A model generated the notes under the pieces. It ran no database searches. It worked only from the letters and a program-made list of their open reading frames with translations, and had not been told where the DNA came from. A program made the position numbers and the translations under genes. A stretch of 5,942 bases of DNA from Jiangellaceae bacterium (lineage in GTDB: Bacteria > Actinomycetota > Actinomycetes > Jiangellales > Jiangellaceae), in contig JASLBX010000563.1 of the NCBI GenBank assembly GCA_030146385.1, positions 1-5,942 on the forward strand, in the 5' to 3' direction. The first letter of the stretch is position 1; each line of letters opens with the position of its first letter. This document shows positions 1-5,406 of this stretch, piece by piece.

Positions 1-277
1 TTACGCCGAGGTCTGCGAGCGCTGCGAGGTGCTGCGGCGGCACCTGCTCGTGGTCGAACGTGACGACATCACACTCCGCGGCGAACCGCCGGAGGTCGTC
101 CAGGGCCTTCTCGTCCGCGACCACGGGATCGCGGACGACCTTCGCCGCGGACTCCGTCGGGGACGCCGCGAGGACGGTGAAACCAACGCCGAGATTGATC
201 GCCGCCGGCTGGGTCATCCGGGCCAGCTGACCGCCGCCGACCATGCCGACAACGGGCCAGTCCTTGCCATGTGTCAC
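1..277 (-). CDS. purK: N5-carboxyaminoimidazole ribonucleotide synthase, N-terminal part (runs off left edge)
   Basis: PurK is a cytoplasmic ATP-grasp enzyme that uses ATP and bicarbonate to convert AIR to N5-CAIR in de novo purine synthesis; PurE then rearranges the product. Only the first 92 codons are present and the frame is still open at base 1. Near the N-terminus the protein reads VVGMVGGGQLARMTQPAAI, the glycine-rich nucleotide-fold start typical of PurK (GxGQLxRM). It then reads VVADEKALDDLRRFAAECDVVTFDHEQVP, where the T-F-(D/E)-x-E-x-(V/I)-P stretch is also typical of PurK. The start is GTG at 277, the only plausible start after the in-frame stop at 302-304 other than the internal ATG within the GMVGGG motif. 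There is no ribosome binding site, and a TAGCCT box lies just upstream, so the mRNA is probably leaderless or nearly so. purE may follow beyond the left edge. The family call is firm and the start slightly less so. Confidence 0.93.
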   Translation of the reverse strand, partial: MTHGKDWPVVGMVGGGQLARMTQPAAINLGVGFTVLAASPTESAAKVVRDPVVADEKALDDLRRFAAECDVVTFDHEQVPPQHLAALADLGV

Positions 278-285
278 AGGCGTTA

Positions 286-291
286 AGGCTA
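286..291 (-). promoter_or_regulatory. Candidate -10 box for purK
   Basis: Read on the minus strand this is TAGCCT, matching the actinobacterial TAnnnT -10 pattern. It ends 8 bases before the purK GTG, and no Shine-Dalgarno sequence lies between them. The fit to a strictly leaderless start is a little loose, since 6-7 bases would be ideal, so a 1-2 base leader is possible. No convincing -35 box is visible. The call is inferred from sequence pattern only. Confidence 0.45.
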
Positions 292-311
292 GCGATATGG
301 CCTACATGCCT

Positions 312-317
312 TAGCCT
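312..317 (+). promoter_or_regulatory. Candidate -10 box for the GtrA-family gene
   Basis: TAGCCT fits TAnnnT and is followed by exactly 6 bases before the GTG start at 324. This places the hexamer at -12 to -7 if transcription begins at the start codon itself, the standard geometry of a leaderless actinobacterial mRNA. The same TAG is an in-frame stop for the downstream gene, so translation cannot begin further upstream. No clear -35 box is seen. Confidence 0.5.
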
Positions 318-323
318 TACGGG

Positions 324-833
324 GTGCTCGATACCCTGCAGCGCCCACCGCACCGGACAGACACTCCGGTGCGGAGGTTTGTCCGGGGCGCGTTCGCGCT
401 CTGGTACCAGCTGCACCAGCTGATCCGCGAGAGCGTCAAGTTCGCGACCGTCGGCAGCTTCGGGTTCGTGGTCGATATAGCGGTGTTCAACGCTCTGCTG
501 TACGGCGGTGGTCCGCTGAACGACAAGCCACTGACGGCGAAGACGGTGTCCGTGGTGGTGGCGACGATCGTGACCTATTCCGGTAACCGGCATTGGACGT
601 TCCGCCACCGGGCGCGCACCGGAGTCAGGCGCGAGTACCCGCTGTTCTTCCTGCTTAACGGCATCGGGCTGGGTATCGCATTGGCTTGCCTGGCCACGTC
701 GCGTTATGTGCTGGGATTCTCCGGACCGCTCGCCGACAACATCGCCGCCAACGTCATCGGCCTGATGCTGGGGACGCTGTTCCGGTTCTGGTCGTACCGC
801 AAATGGGTTTTCCCCCCGCCGCCGATCGTCTGA
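324..833 (+). CDS. GtrA-family four-helix membrane protein
   Basis: This is a 169-residue protein of the GtrA/DPMS flippase-like family. Members are small membrane proteins that help move or attach lipid-linked sugars (undecaprenyl-phosphate glucose or similar) during cell-envelope glycosylation. About 35 mostly polar residues come first. Four hydrophobic segments then follow at roughly residues 39-60, 68-88, 106-128 and 137-157. Family motifs are visible: FATVGSFGFVVDIAVFNALL at the first helix, NRHWTF at 88-93 after the second, and a C-terminal RFWSYRKWVF at 154-163. Length and helix count are normal. The GTG at 324 is the only start after the in-frame stop at 312-314, and with no ribosome binding site the mRNA is likely leaderless. 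It is divergent from purK and convergent with the alpha-xylosidase gene. The sugar substrate cannot be told, and nothing ties it to the sugar operon. Confidence 0.9.
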   Translation: MLDTLQRPPHRTDTPVRRFVRGAFALWYQLHQLIRESVKFATVGSFGFVVDIAVFNALLYGGGPLNDKPLTAKTVSVVVATIVTYSGNRHWTFRHRARTGVRREYPLFFLLNGIGLGIALACLATSRYVLGFSGPLADNIAANVIGLMLGTLFRFWSYRKWVFPPPPIV

Positions 834-858
834 CTGTTGGTCACCTGATCGTCGTTTT

Positions 859-894
859 GTCACCTGATCGCCAGCATGCAAATGATCAGGTGAC
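859..894. repeat. 11-bp perfect inverted repeat (possible hairpin past the gtrA stop)
   Basis: GTCACCTGATC at 859-869 pairs exactly with GATCAGGTGAC at 884-894 around a 14-base loop that contains the small palindrome GCATGC. It lies 26 bases after the GtrA-family stop codon. A U-rich tail is missing on both strands, so it is not a classical intrinsic terminator. It could still stop or stabilise transcripts arriving from either convergent gene. Confidence 0.65.
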
Positions 895-943
895 TCGAGT
901 CAGTTGTGATCAGCAACAACGTGCGAGTTTCCCCATCTGATCG
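880..943. repeat. 64-bp constant-end module, copy 1
   Basis: The left end is AAATGATCAGGTGA at 880-893. The right end, at 923-943, begins GCGAGTTTCC and finishes ATCTGATCG. The 29 bases between (894-922) bear no resemblance to the same stretch of copy 2. The perfect 12-bp palindrome TGACTCGAGTCA at 891-902 overlaps the left end, and a small GTTGT/ACAAC stem follows at 903-920. Confidence 0.7.
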
Positions 944-963
944 CATCTCAGCATGTGGACGCT

Positions 964-1027
964 AAATGATCAGGTGAGGACGGCGATCTGCCACCTGCGG
1001 CGATCCGCGAGTTTCCTGATCTGATCG
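964..1027. repeat. 64-bp constant-end module, copy 2
   Basis: This copy begins exactly 84 bases after copy 1. The 14-base left end at 964-977 is identical to copy 1. The 21-base right end at 1007-1027 differs from copy 1 at two bases, with TG in place of CC at 1017-1018. The middle 29 bases (978-1006) are unrelated to copy 1 and contain GGCGATC twice. The module stops 12 bases before the alpha-xylosidase stop codon. Confidence 0.7.
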
Positions 1028-1039
1028 ATTGGTCCGAGT

Positions 1040-3352
1040 TCAGACCAGGCGAGCCACTACCCTGTCGCCGTCAGGGCGGAGCCGAACACCACGCTCGGTC
1101 CGCTCTGCTCCAGCCGCATCGACCTCATGCACGCCTTCCAGCAGCACGCTCCACCCCCGTGCGACGCCGTCGGTCAACGAAGCCGTCACTTCGTCCCCAT
1201 CTCGGACGACGAAGAACACCGCCGCGGGCGATCCATCCAAACCAGGCACGGTCACCTCGGCGGACCTGCCAGGCTCCAGTCCGAACACATGCAGCGTGAC
1301 CCCGTCGGCGAAGTCATAGTCCGGCCGCTCGTCCACGCTGCCCATGGCGACGACCGAGCCGGGACGAACGAGCAGCGGCAGGCTGTCAAAGCCGTGCGAT
1401 TCCCGTCGCCAGCCGGGTCCCTCGACGACCTCGCCGGTCAGCAGGTTGATCCACCGTCCCGCCGGCACGTAATACTCCGCCAAACCCGACGCCGATAGCA
1501 CCGGCGCCACGAGTAGACCGTCGCCCAGCATGTACTGCCGGTCCAGGTATGTCACCGCAGGGTCGTCGGGGAACTCCAGCAGCATTGATCGCAGCACCGG
1601 GACACCCTCCTGGTGCGCAACGACCGCCGTCCCGTACAAGTAGGGCATCAACCGGCACTTCAGCTTGGTGAAAGACCGCAGGACGTCGACCGCCTCCTCG
1701 TCGAACAGCCACGGCACCCGGTAGGACTCGTTCCCGTGCAGCCGGCTGTGCGATGAGAGCAGCCCGAAGGCCGTCCAGCGCTTGAACACAGCAGCGTCCG
1801 GTGTGCCTTCGAAGCCGCCGATGTCGTGGCTCCAGAACCCGAAGCCGGACATGCCGAGCGACAACCCACCACGGAGGCTCTCGGCCATGGACGGGAACGT
1901 CGCGGCGTTGTCGCCACCCCAGTGCACCGGGAACTGCTGGCTTCCGGCCGTCGCCGAGCGCGCGAAGACTACCGCCTCGCCCGGGCCGCGCGTCTTCTCG
2001 AGCAACTCGAAGACCGTCTCGTTGTACAGGTACGTGTAGTAGTTGTGCATCCGTTCCGGGTCGGAGCCGTCGAAGTACACTACGTCGGTCGGTACCCGCT
2101 CACCGAAGTCGGTCTTGAAGCAGTCGACGCCCATGTCAAGCAAGGCTCGGAGCTTGTCGGCGTACCAGCTGCGGGCGGCCGGATTGGTGAAGTCGACCAG
2201 CGCCATGCCGGGCTGCCAGCGGTCCCACTGCCAGACACTGCCGTCCGGTCGGCGCAGCAAGTAGCCCTCGCGCTGGCCCTCGGCAAACAACGGCGACGCC
2301 TGGGCGACGTACGGATTGATCCACAAACAGACCCGTAACCCACGATCCCGCAACCGCGCGAGCATCCCCGCTGGATCTGGGAACATCCGGGTGTCCCACT
2401 CCAGGTCGCACCAGTGGTACTCACGCATCCAGAAGCAGTCGAAATGGAAGACGTGCAGCGGAATGTCGCGAGAAGCCATGCCATCGATGAACGAGGTCAC
2501 TGTCTCTTCGTCGTATGGTGTGGTGAACGACGTCGTCAGCCACAGCCCGAACGACCAGGCCGGCGGAAGCGCTGGGCGCCCGGTCAACGCCGTGTACTTG
2601 CGCAGTACGTCCTTCGGCGTCGGGCCATAGATGACCAGATACTCCAGCTCCTGAGCTTCGACACTGAACTGGACGCGCGAGACGGTCTCCGAGCCGATCT
2701 CGTACGACACCTGCCCCGATGTGTTGACGAATACCCCGTAGCCGCGGTTGGAGAGGTAGAACGGCACGTTCTTGTACGCCTGCTCGCTGCTGGTCCCGCC
2801 ATCGGCGTTCCAGATGTCGACCGACTGGCCGTTCTTGGCCAGTGCTCCGAACCGCTCGCCCAGTCCATAGATGGATTCGCCGACATCGAGCTCGAGCTGC
2901 TCCACCATGAAGTGGCGGCCGGATTCGTCCTCCACGGCGCCGAGACACTTGCGGCCGCTGGATGTCAGCAGCCGGTCGCCGCCGGCGAAGTCCATCTGCC
3001 AATCGTCACGACGCACCCGCACCCGCAGATCACCGCTGACCAGTTCGGCGAACTCGTCAGTCACGGCGACCGAAGTCCGCTCGGGCGACGGTGCGGTGTG
3101 CAGCCGGAAGCGCGGCTCGGACCGCACGCCGCCGGCGAAGTGGGTCACCTTCACACTCACCACATCTGGCATCGGCGCCGAGAGATCTACGGTCAGCACC
3201 GGACCCTTGAGGGTGTCGCCACGCCGCTCGATGCGCGACGTCGGCGCCAAGATATGCAGCGACTCCTGACCAGGATCGACCTGGTAGGCCTGGGTGGCGA
3301 AGGCGCCACGCAGGCCTGCCCGCATGAGCCAGAAGCCGTCTTTGATCTTCAT
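1040..3352 (-). CDS. yicI: GH31 alpha-xylosidase (YicI type)
   Basis: This 770-residue enzyme removes terminal alpha-linked xylose, as in isoprimeverose or xyloglucan fragments. It has no signal peptide, so it acts in the cytoplasm. It resembles E. coli YicI (772 residues, from memory) along its whole length: an N-terminal beta-sandwich to about residue 245, the catalytic barrel to about 585, then C-terminal beta domains. The nucleophile is D415 in KTDFGE and the acid/base is D481 in HWGGD, equivalent to D416 and D482 of YicI. F276, C306, F307, W344 and K413 match the YicI residues linked to alpha-xyloside preference. The start chosen at 3352 gives MKIKDGFWLM, matching the YicI N-terminus, and follows an AAGGAG. 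An in-frame ATG at 3436 would add 28 unlike residues and lies in a hairpin, so it was rejected. The gene is last in the transporter operon, 130 bases after the second permease. It appears intact. Confidence 0.95.
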   Translation of the reverse strand: MKIKDGFWLMRAGLRGAFATQAYQVDPGQESLHILAPTSRIERRGDTLKGPVLTVDLSAPMPDVVSVKVTHFAGGVRSEPRFRLHTAPSPERTSVAVTDEFAELVSGDLRVRVRRDDWQMDFAGGDRLLTSSGRKCLGAVEDESGRHFMVEQLELDVGESIYGLGERFGALAKNGQSVDIWNADGGTSSEQAYKNVPFYLSNRGYGVFVNTSGQVSYEIGSETVSRVQFSVEAQELEYLVIYGPTPKDVLRKYTALTGRPALPPAWSFGLWLTTSFTTPYDEETVTSFIDGMASRDIPLHVFHFDCFWMREYHWCDLEWDTRMFPDPAGMLARLRDRGLRVCLWINPYVAQASPLFAEGQREGYLLRRPDGSVWQWDRWQPGMALVDFTNPAARSWYADKLRALLDMGVDCFKTDFGERVPTDVVYFDGSDPERMHNYYTYLYNETVFELLEKTRGPGEAVVFARSATAGSQQFPVHWGGDNAATFPSMAESLRGGLSLGMSGFGFWSHDIGGFEGTPDAAVFKRWTAFGLLSSHSRLHGNESYRVPWLFDEEAVDVLRSFTKLKCRLMPYLYGTAVVAHQEGVPVLRSMLLEFPDDPAVTYLDRQYMLGDGLLVAPVLSASGLAEYYVPAGRWINLLTGEVVEGPGWRRESHGFDSLPLLVRPGSVVAMGSVDERPDYDFADGVTLHVFGLEPGRSAEVTVPGLDGSPAAVFFVVRDGDEVTASLTDGVARGWSVLLEGVHEVDAAGAERTERGVRLRPDGDRVVARLV

Positions 3353-3363
3353 CGTCTGAGGTT

Positions 3364-3369
3364 CTCCTT
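3364..3369 (-). promoter_or_regulatory. Ribosome binding site of yicI
   Basis: Read on the minus strand this is AAGGAG, 11 bases before the ATG at 3352. The spacing is slightly long. The site supports 3352 over the upstream in-frame ATG at 3436 as the true start. Confidence 0.7.
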
Positions 3370-3378
3370 GTCGGAGTG

Positions 3379-3391
3379 CTGGGCGGCCCAG
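3379..3391. promoter_or_regulatory. 13-bp palindrome just upstream of the yicI ribosome binding site
   Basis: CTGGGC at 3379-3384 and GCCCAG at 3386-3391 are perfect inverted repeats around a single G. It sits 9 bases upstream of the AAGGAG. It could be an operator half-site pair for a sugar regulator or a small RNA stem near the ribosome binding site. There is no second copy in the window to support an operator, so the role is open. Confidence 0.35.
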
Positions 3392-3401
3392 TAGGCGTGT
3401 C

Positions 3402-3437
3402 GGCGCCGTACCACCCGCGTGCGCCTGGTACGGCACC
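3402..3437 (-). other. Intercistronic RNA hairpin between the second permease and yicI
   Basis: GCCGTACCA at 3405-3413 is inverted as TGGTACGGC at 3426-3434. The stem extends to 3402-3403 with 3436-3437 across one C/A mismatch, which becomes a G-U pair in the minus-strand transcript. This gives a continuous 12-bp RNA stem with a 12-base loop. No U-tract follows, so it is more likely an mRNA-stabilising or partially terminating structure than a classical terminator. It ends 45 bases after the permease stop codon. Confidence 0.65.
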
Positions 3438-3482
3438 CACAGGCATGCTGAACGTGATCGAACCGGCCCGGCCTTCTGTTAC

Positions 3483-4364
3483 TCATTTCACCGCACCGGC
3501 GACGATGCCGCGGGTCAATGTCCGCTGGAAGATCAGGAAGAAGATGACCGCCGGAACGATGCCGAGCAGCGCCGAGGCGCTCGTGGTGGTCGCGTCCATG
3601 AACCGATCGCCCTGCAACACCGCGAGCGCCACGGGAACGGTCTGATTGTCGTTCGAGATGAGGAAGATCAGCGGCAGGAAGAACTCGTTCCACGTCCAGA
3701 TGAAGAAGAACGTGAACAACACGCCGAGCGTGGGCCTGCTCAACGGCGCGACGATCCGCCACATGATCTGCCACTTGCTCGCGCCGTCCAGAGCGGCCGC
3801 ATCGAGCAGTTCCCGCGGGAACGTGCTCAGCACCGACGAGAGCAGGTAGGTCCCGAACGCGCACTGGATCACCGAGAAGATGATGATCACAGCTAGCCTC
3901 GTGTCGTACAGGTCGACCTGGATGGCGGCGTAGTAGAGGGGGTAGACGAGCGCCTCGTGCGGGATCGTGTTGGCGATCAGGAACAGCACCAGGATCCACA
4001 CCCGACCGCGGATCCGGCCGATACCGAGCGCGAACGCGTTGAACAGCGACAAGACGACGGCGATGATCGCAACCGATGCGCTGATCACGAAACTGTTGAT
4101 CAGCTTCTGGGTGAAGTCGACCCGGTTCCAGAAGTCGATCAGGCCCTGAAAGCTGATCTCGGTGGGCAGGCTGAGCGGGCCGTTCGACGCGTAGTCGGCC
4201 GGCGTCTTCAGCGCGTTGACCGCGACGATCGCGAACGGGAAGAGCATCAGGACGGCGAGCAGGAGAAGGCCGGCGATGATCAGATACCGGGCGAGGCTCC
4301 GCCGCCTCGGCGTCGCCCGCGCCGGCTGGACGGCCGTCTCGGGTGCCTGCGCGATGGCCGTCAT
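3483..4364 (-). CDS. Carbohydrate ABC transporter permease, MalG/UgpE type
   Basis: This 293-residue inner-membrane subunit of a CUT1-family sugar importer pairs with the upstream permease. Together they form the channel that receives sugar from the binding protein and docks to an ATPase. It has six hydrophobic segments, at roughly residues 27-48, 90-110, 122-143, 157-178, 212-235 and 263-281. The cytoplasmic EAA loop is at 187-211, reading LDAAALDGASKWQ and ending APLSRP, with D in place of the usual first E. The C-terminus RTLTRGIVAGAVK is typical of MalG-like permeases (QRxxxxGxxxGAVK). The ATG at 4364 overlaps the stop of the first permease as ATGA, and GGAGGA lies 6 bases upstream. The reading frame stays open to 4880, but that extension overlaps the first permease and is arginine-rich nonsense. 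The exact sugar is inferred only from the neighbouring alpha-xylosidase. Confidence 0.94.
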   Translation of the reverse strand: MTAIAQAPETAVQPARATPRRRSLARYLIIAGLLLLAVLMLFPFAIVAVNALKTPADYASNGPLSLPTEISFQGLIDFWNRVDFTQKLINSFVISASVAIIAVVLSLFNAFALGIGRIRGRVWILVLFLIANTIPHEALVYPLYYAAIQVDLYDTRLAVIIIFSVIQCAFGTYLLSSVLSTFPRELLDAAALDGASKWQIMWRIVAPLSRPTLGVLFTFFFIWTWNEFFLPLIFLISNDNQTVPVALAVLQGDRFMDATTTSASALLGIVPAVIFFLIFQRTLTRGIVAGAVK

Positions 4365-5320
4365 CGCAGCTCCTCCGTCTCGCGCCGGTTCTGGACGCGG
4401 AGGAACACGATCGTCAAACCGACGATGATCACGGTCATCACGGTTGCGATGCTCGCGCCGTAGCCGACCTCGGCGCGCTCGAAGAAGTTCTGGTACGCGA
4501 AATACGACGGGACGAGCGTCGCGTCGCCGGGGCCACCGCGGGTCAGGACGAAGATCTGCGCGAAGACCTTGAGCGCGGCGATAGTGGTGGTCAGCAGGAC
4601 GACGAAGATCTCCGGTCTGATCATGTGGATCGTGATGTACCAGAACCGCTGTAGCCACGAAGCGCCGTCGACCTCGGCGGCCTCGTACAGCTCCGGATCC
4701 ACCCGCTGCAGCCCGGCCATGAACATCACCAGCGGGTAGCCGATCTGGAACCAGATCATGATGCCCATGACGGACAGCAAGGCGGTCGAGCGATCGCCCA
4801 GCCAGTTGTTCGTGAGGGCATCGAGACCCAGCGTCTCGAGCAGGAAGTTCAGCGCACCGTAACTCGGGTTCAGGATCCATCCCCAGACGACGCCGGCTAC
4901 GGCGATCGGCAGCACTTGGGGGACGTAGTACGCGGCCCGCAGCCCGGTGGCCCAGCGCTGGCCGACCCGAACGGCGACGTAGTCGAACAACACCGCGGCG
5001 AGGAACAGGCCGATGATCGTCGGAATGATGGCCATCGCCACGATCATGGCCAGGTTGTTGCGCGTCGAAGCCCAGAAGCGGTCATCGCCGAGCAACCGGC
5101 TGTAGTTGTCCAGACCGATCCACTCCGGCGTACCGACGCCGGTCCACTGGGTGAAGCTGATCCCGATGTTCGCCAGCAGCGGGAAGATGATGACGACGGC
5201 GAACAGCAGCAGGCCAGGAATCAAGTAGACGGCGTATCCAAGGTCCGGCCGCGGGCGGCGGGTGCGCCGCACGCCGACCCGGCGTTCCCGTTCGAGGTCC
5301 GTGACCTCCACGGTGGCCAT
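4361..5320 (-). CDS. Carbohydrate ABC transporter permease, MalF/UgpA type
   Basis: This is a 319-residue membrane subunit of a CUT1-family sugar importer. A short arginine-rich cytoplasmic tail (residues 1-27) precedes six hydrophobic segments at roughly 31-53, 88-113, 128-150, 181-203, 237-259 and 288-308. Between the first two, TQWTGVGTPEWIGLDNYSRLL is the usual family stretch (W-x-G-x-x-N-Y). The EAA loop that contacts the ATPase is complete at 210-236, with EAAEVDGASWLQRFW leading to the final RP. LTRGGPGDAT at 259-268 is another family hallmark. The ATG at 5320 is preceded by GGGAGG at 6 bases. The gene lies 86 bases after the binding protein gene and overlaps the next permease by 4 bases. 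The MalF-type large periplasmic insertion of enteric bacteria is absent, as is normal for this subgroup. Confidence 0.95.
   Translation of the reverse strand: MATVEVTDLERERRVGVRRTRRPRPDLGYAVYLIPGLLLFAVVIIFPLLANIGISFTQWTGVGTPEWIGLDNYSRLLGDDRFWASTRNNLAMIVAMAIIPTIIGLFLAAVLFDYVAVRVGQRWATGLRAAYYVPQVLPIAVAGVVWGWILNPSYGALNFLLETLGLDALTNNWLGDRSTALLSVMGIMIWFQIGYPLVMFMAGLQRVDPELYEAAEVDGASWLQRFWYITIHMIRPEIFVVLLTTTIAALKVFAQIFVLTRGGPGDATLVPSYFAYQNFFERAEVGYGASIATVMTVIIVGLTIVFLRVQNRRETEELR
4371..4376 (-). promoter_or_regulatory. Ribosome binding site of the second permease
   Basis: Read on the minus strand this is GGAGGA, 6 bases before the ATG at 4364. It lies inside the last codons of the first permease (…EELR, stop). 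With the ATGA overlap this implies translational coupling of the two permeases, which assemble as a heterodimer. It decides the start against the open frame further upstream. Confidence 0.8.
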
Positions 5321-5326
5321 CGCCTA

Positions 5327-5332
5327 CCTCCC
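5327..5332 (-). promoter_or_regulatory. Ribosome binding site of the first permease
   Basis: Read on the minus strand this is GGGAGG, followed by TAGGCG and then the ATG at 5320. The motif and spacing are strong and confirm the start. It lies 18 bases downstream of the intercistronic hairpin, so that structure need not block the ribosome. Confidence 0.8.
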
Positions 5333-5350
5333 AACGAGTGATTGCCGAGA

Positions 5351-5396
5351 CATCCTGCAGGGCGACGGCACCGGCATGCCTTCGCCCTGCAGGACG
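5351..5396 (-). other. Long intercistronic RNA hairpin between the binding protein and first permease genes
   Basis: TCCTGCAGGGCGA at 5353-5365 is exactly inverted as TCGCCCTGCAGGA at 5382-5394. In the minus-strand transcript the stem extends outward by a U-G and a G-C pair. Inward it continues past one mismatch by GGCA/TGCC (5367-5370 with 5377-5380), leaving a 6-base loop. The total is about 19 pairs. It starts 10 bases after the binding protein stop codon. No U-tract follows. Such structures after binding protein genes commonly protect the upstream mRNA or cut read-through, which gives more binding protein than permease; that role is inferred here. Confidence 0.8.
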
Positions 5397-5406
5397 GCGG
5401 ATGTGC

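Larger units (their letters stand above)
284..319. repeat. Inverted repeat in the purK/gtrA divergent promoter region
   Basis: The sequence TAAGGCTA at 284-291 and its exact reverse complement TAGCCTTA at 312-319 are separated by 20 bases. The 46-base gap between the two divergent starts is centred on this repeat. Each arm contains the candidate -10 box of one gene. The repeat may therefore be simply the symmetry of two back-to-back promoters, or an operator for a dimeric regulator. Confidence 0.6.
840..1027. repeat. GATC-rich block of direct and inverted repeats between convergent genes
   Basis: This block fills nearly all of the 206-base gap between the gtrA and alpha-xylosidase stop codons. 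The 12-mer GTCACCTGATCG occurs twice in direct orientation, at 840-851 and 859-870. Its inverted form GATCAGGTGA occurs at 884-893 and 968-977. GATC appears ten times between 847 and 1026, where less than one is expected by chance. No coding frame with recognisable content crosses the block. It may be a palindromic intergenic repeat family, a bidirectional terminator region or a protein-binding cluster; which of these is not decided by the sequence. Confidence 0.8.

Noticed and set aside
855..858. TTTT after the first TCACCTGATCG as the tail of an intrinsic terminator
   Set aside because: The four T residues lie between two direct copies, not after a completed stem, and are too short to count as a U-tract.
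874..879. GCATGC recurring at 874-879, 3443-3448 and 5374-5379, near or in hairpin loops
   Set aside because: A 6-bp palindrome three times in about 6 kb of GC-rich DNA is not remarkable, and the flanks share nothing.
69..881. A 270-codon minus-strand open frame
   Set aside because: It is antisense to the GtrA-family gene and out of frame with purK. Its composition is low-complexity Arg/Gly/Asp/His, without family features.
834..1039. CRISPR array or insertion sequence in the repeat-rich gap
   Set aside because: There are only two module copies, with split constant ends rather than one regular repeat. There is no transposase, no target duplication and no cas gene.
2414..3394. A 326-codon plus-strand open frame
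   Set aside because: It lies antisense to the strongly supported alpha-xylosidase, shows no recognisable domain, and is a typical shadow frame in high-GC DNA.
3353..3436. A 28-residue N-terminal extension of the alpha-xylosidase starting at the ATG at 3436
   Set aside because: The extension does not resemble the family, lies across a hairpin, and lacks the AAGGAG site found before 3352. The N-terminus from 3352 matches YicI.
4365..4880. Open frame extending the second permease upstream to 4880
   Set aside because: It overlaps the first permease coding sequence and is arginine- and aspartate-rich with no membrane segments. The ATGA overlap with a good ribosome binding site marks the real start at 4364.
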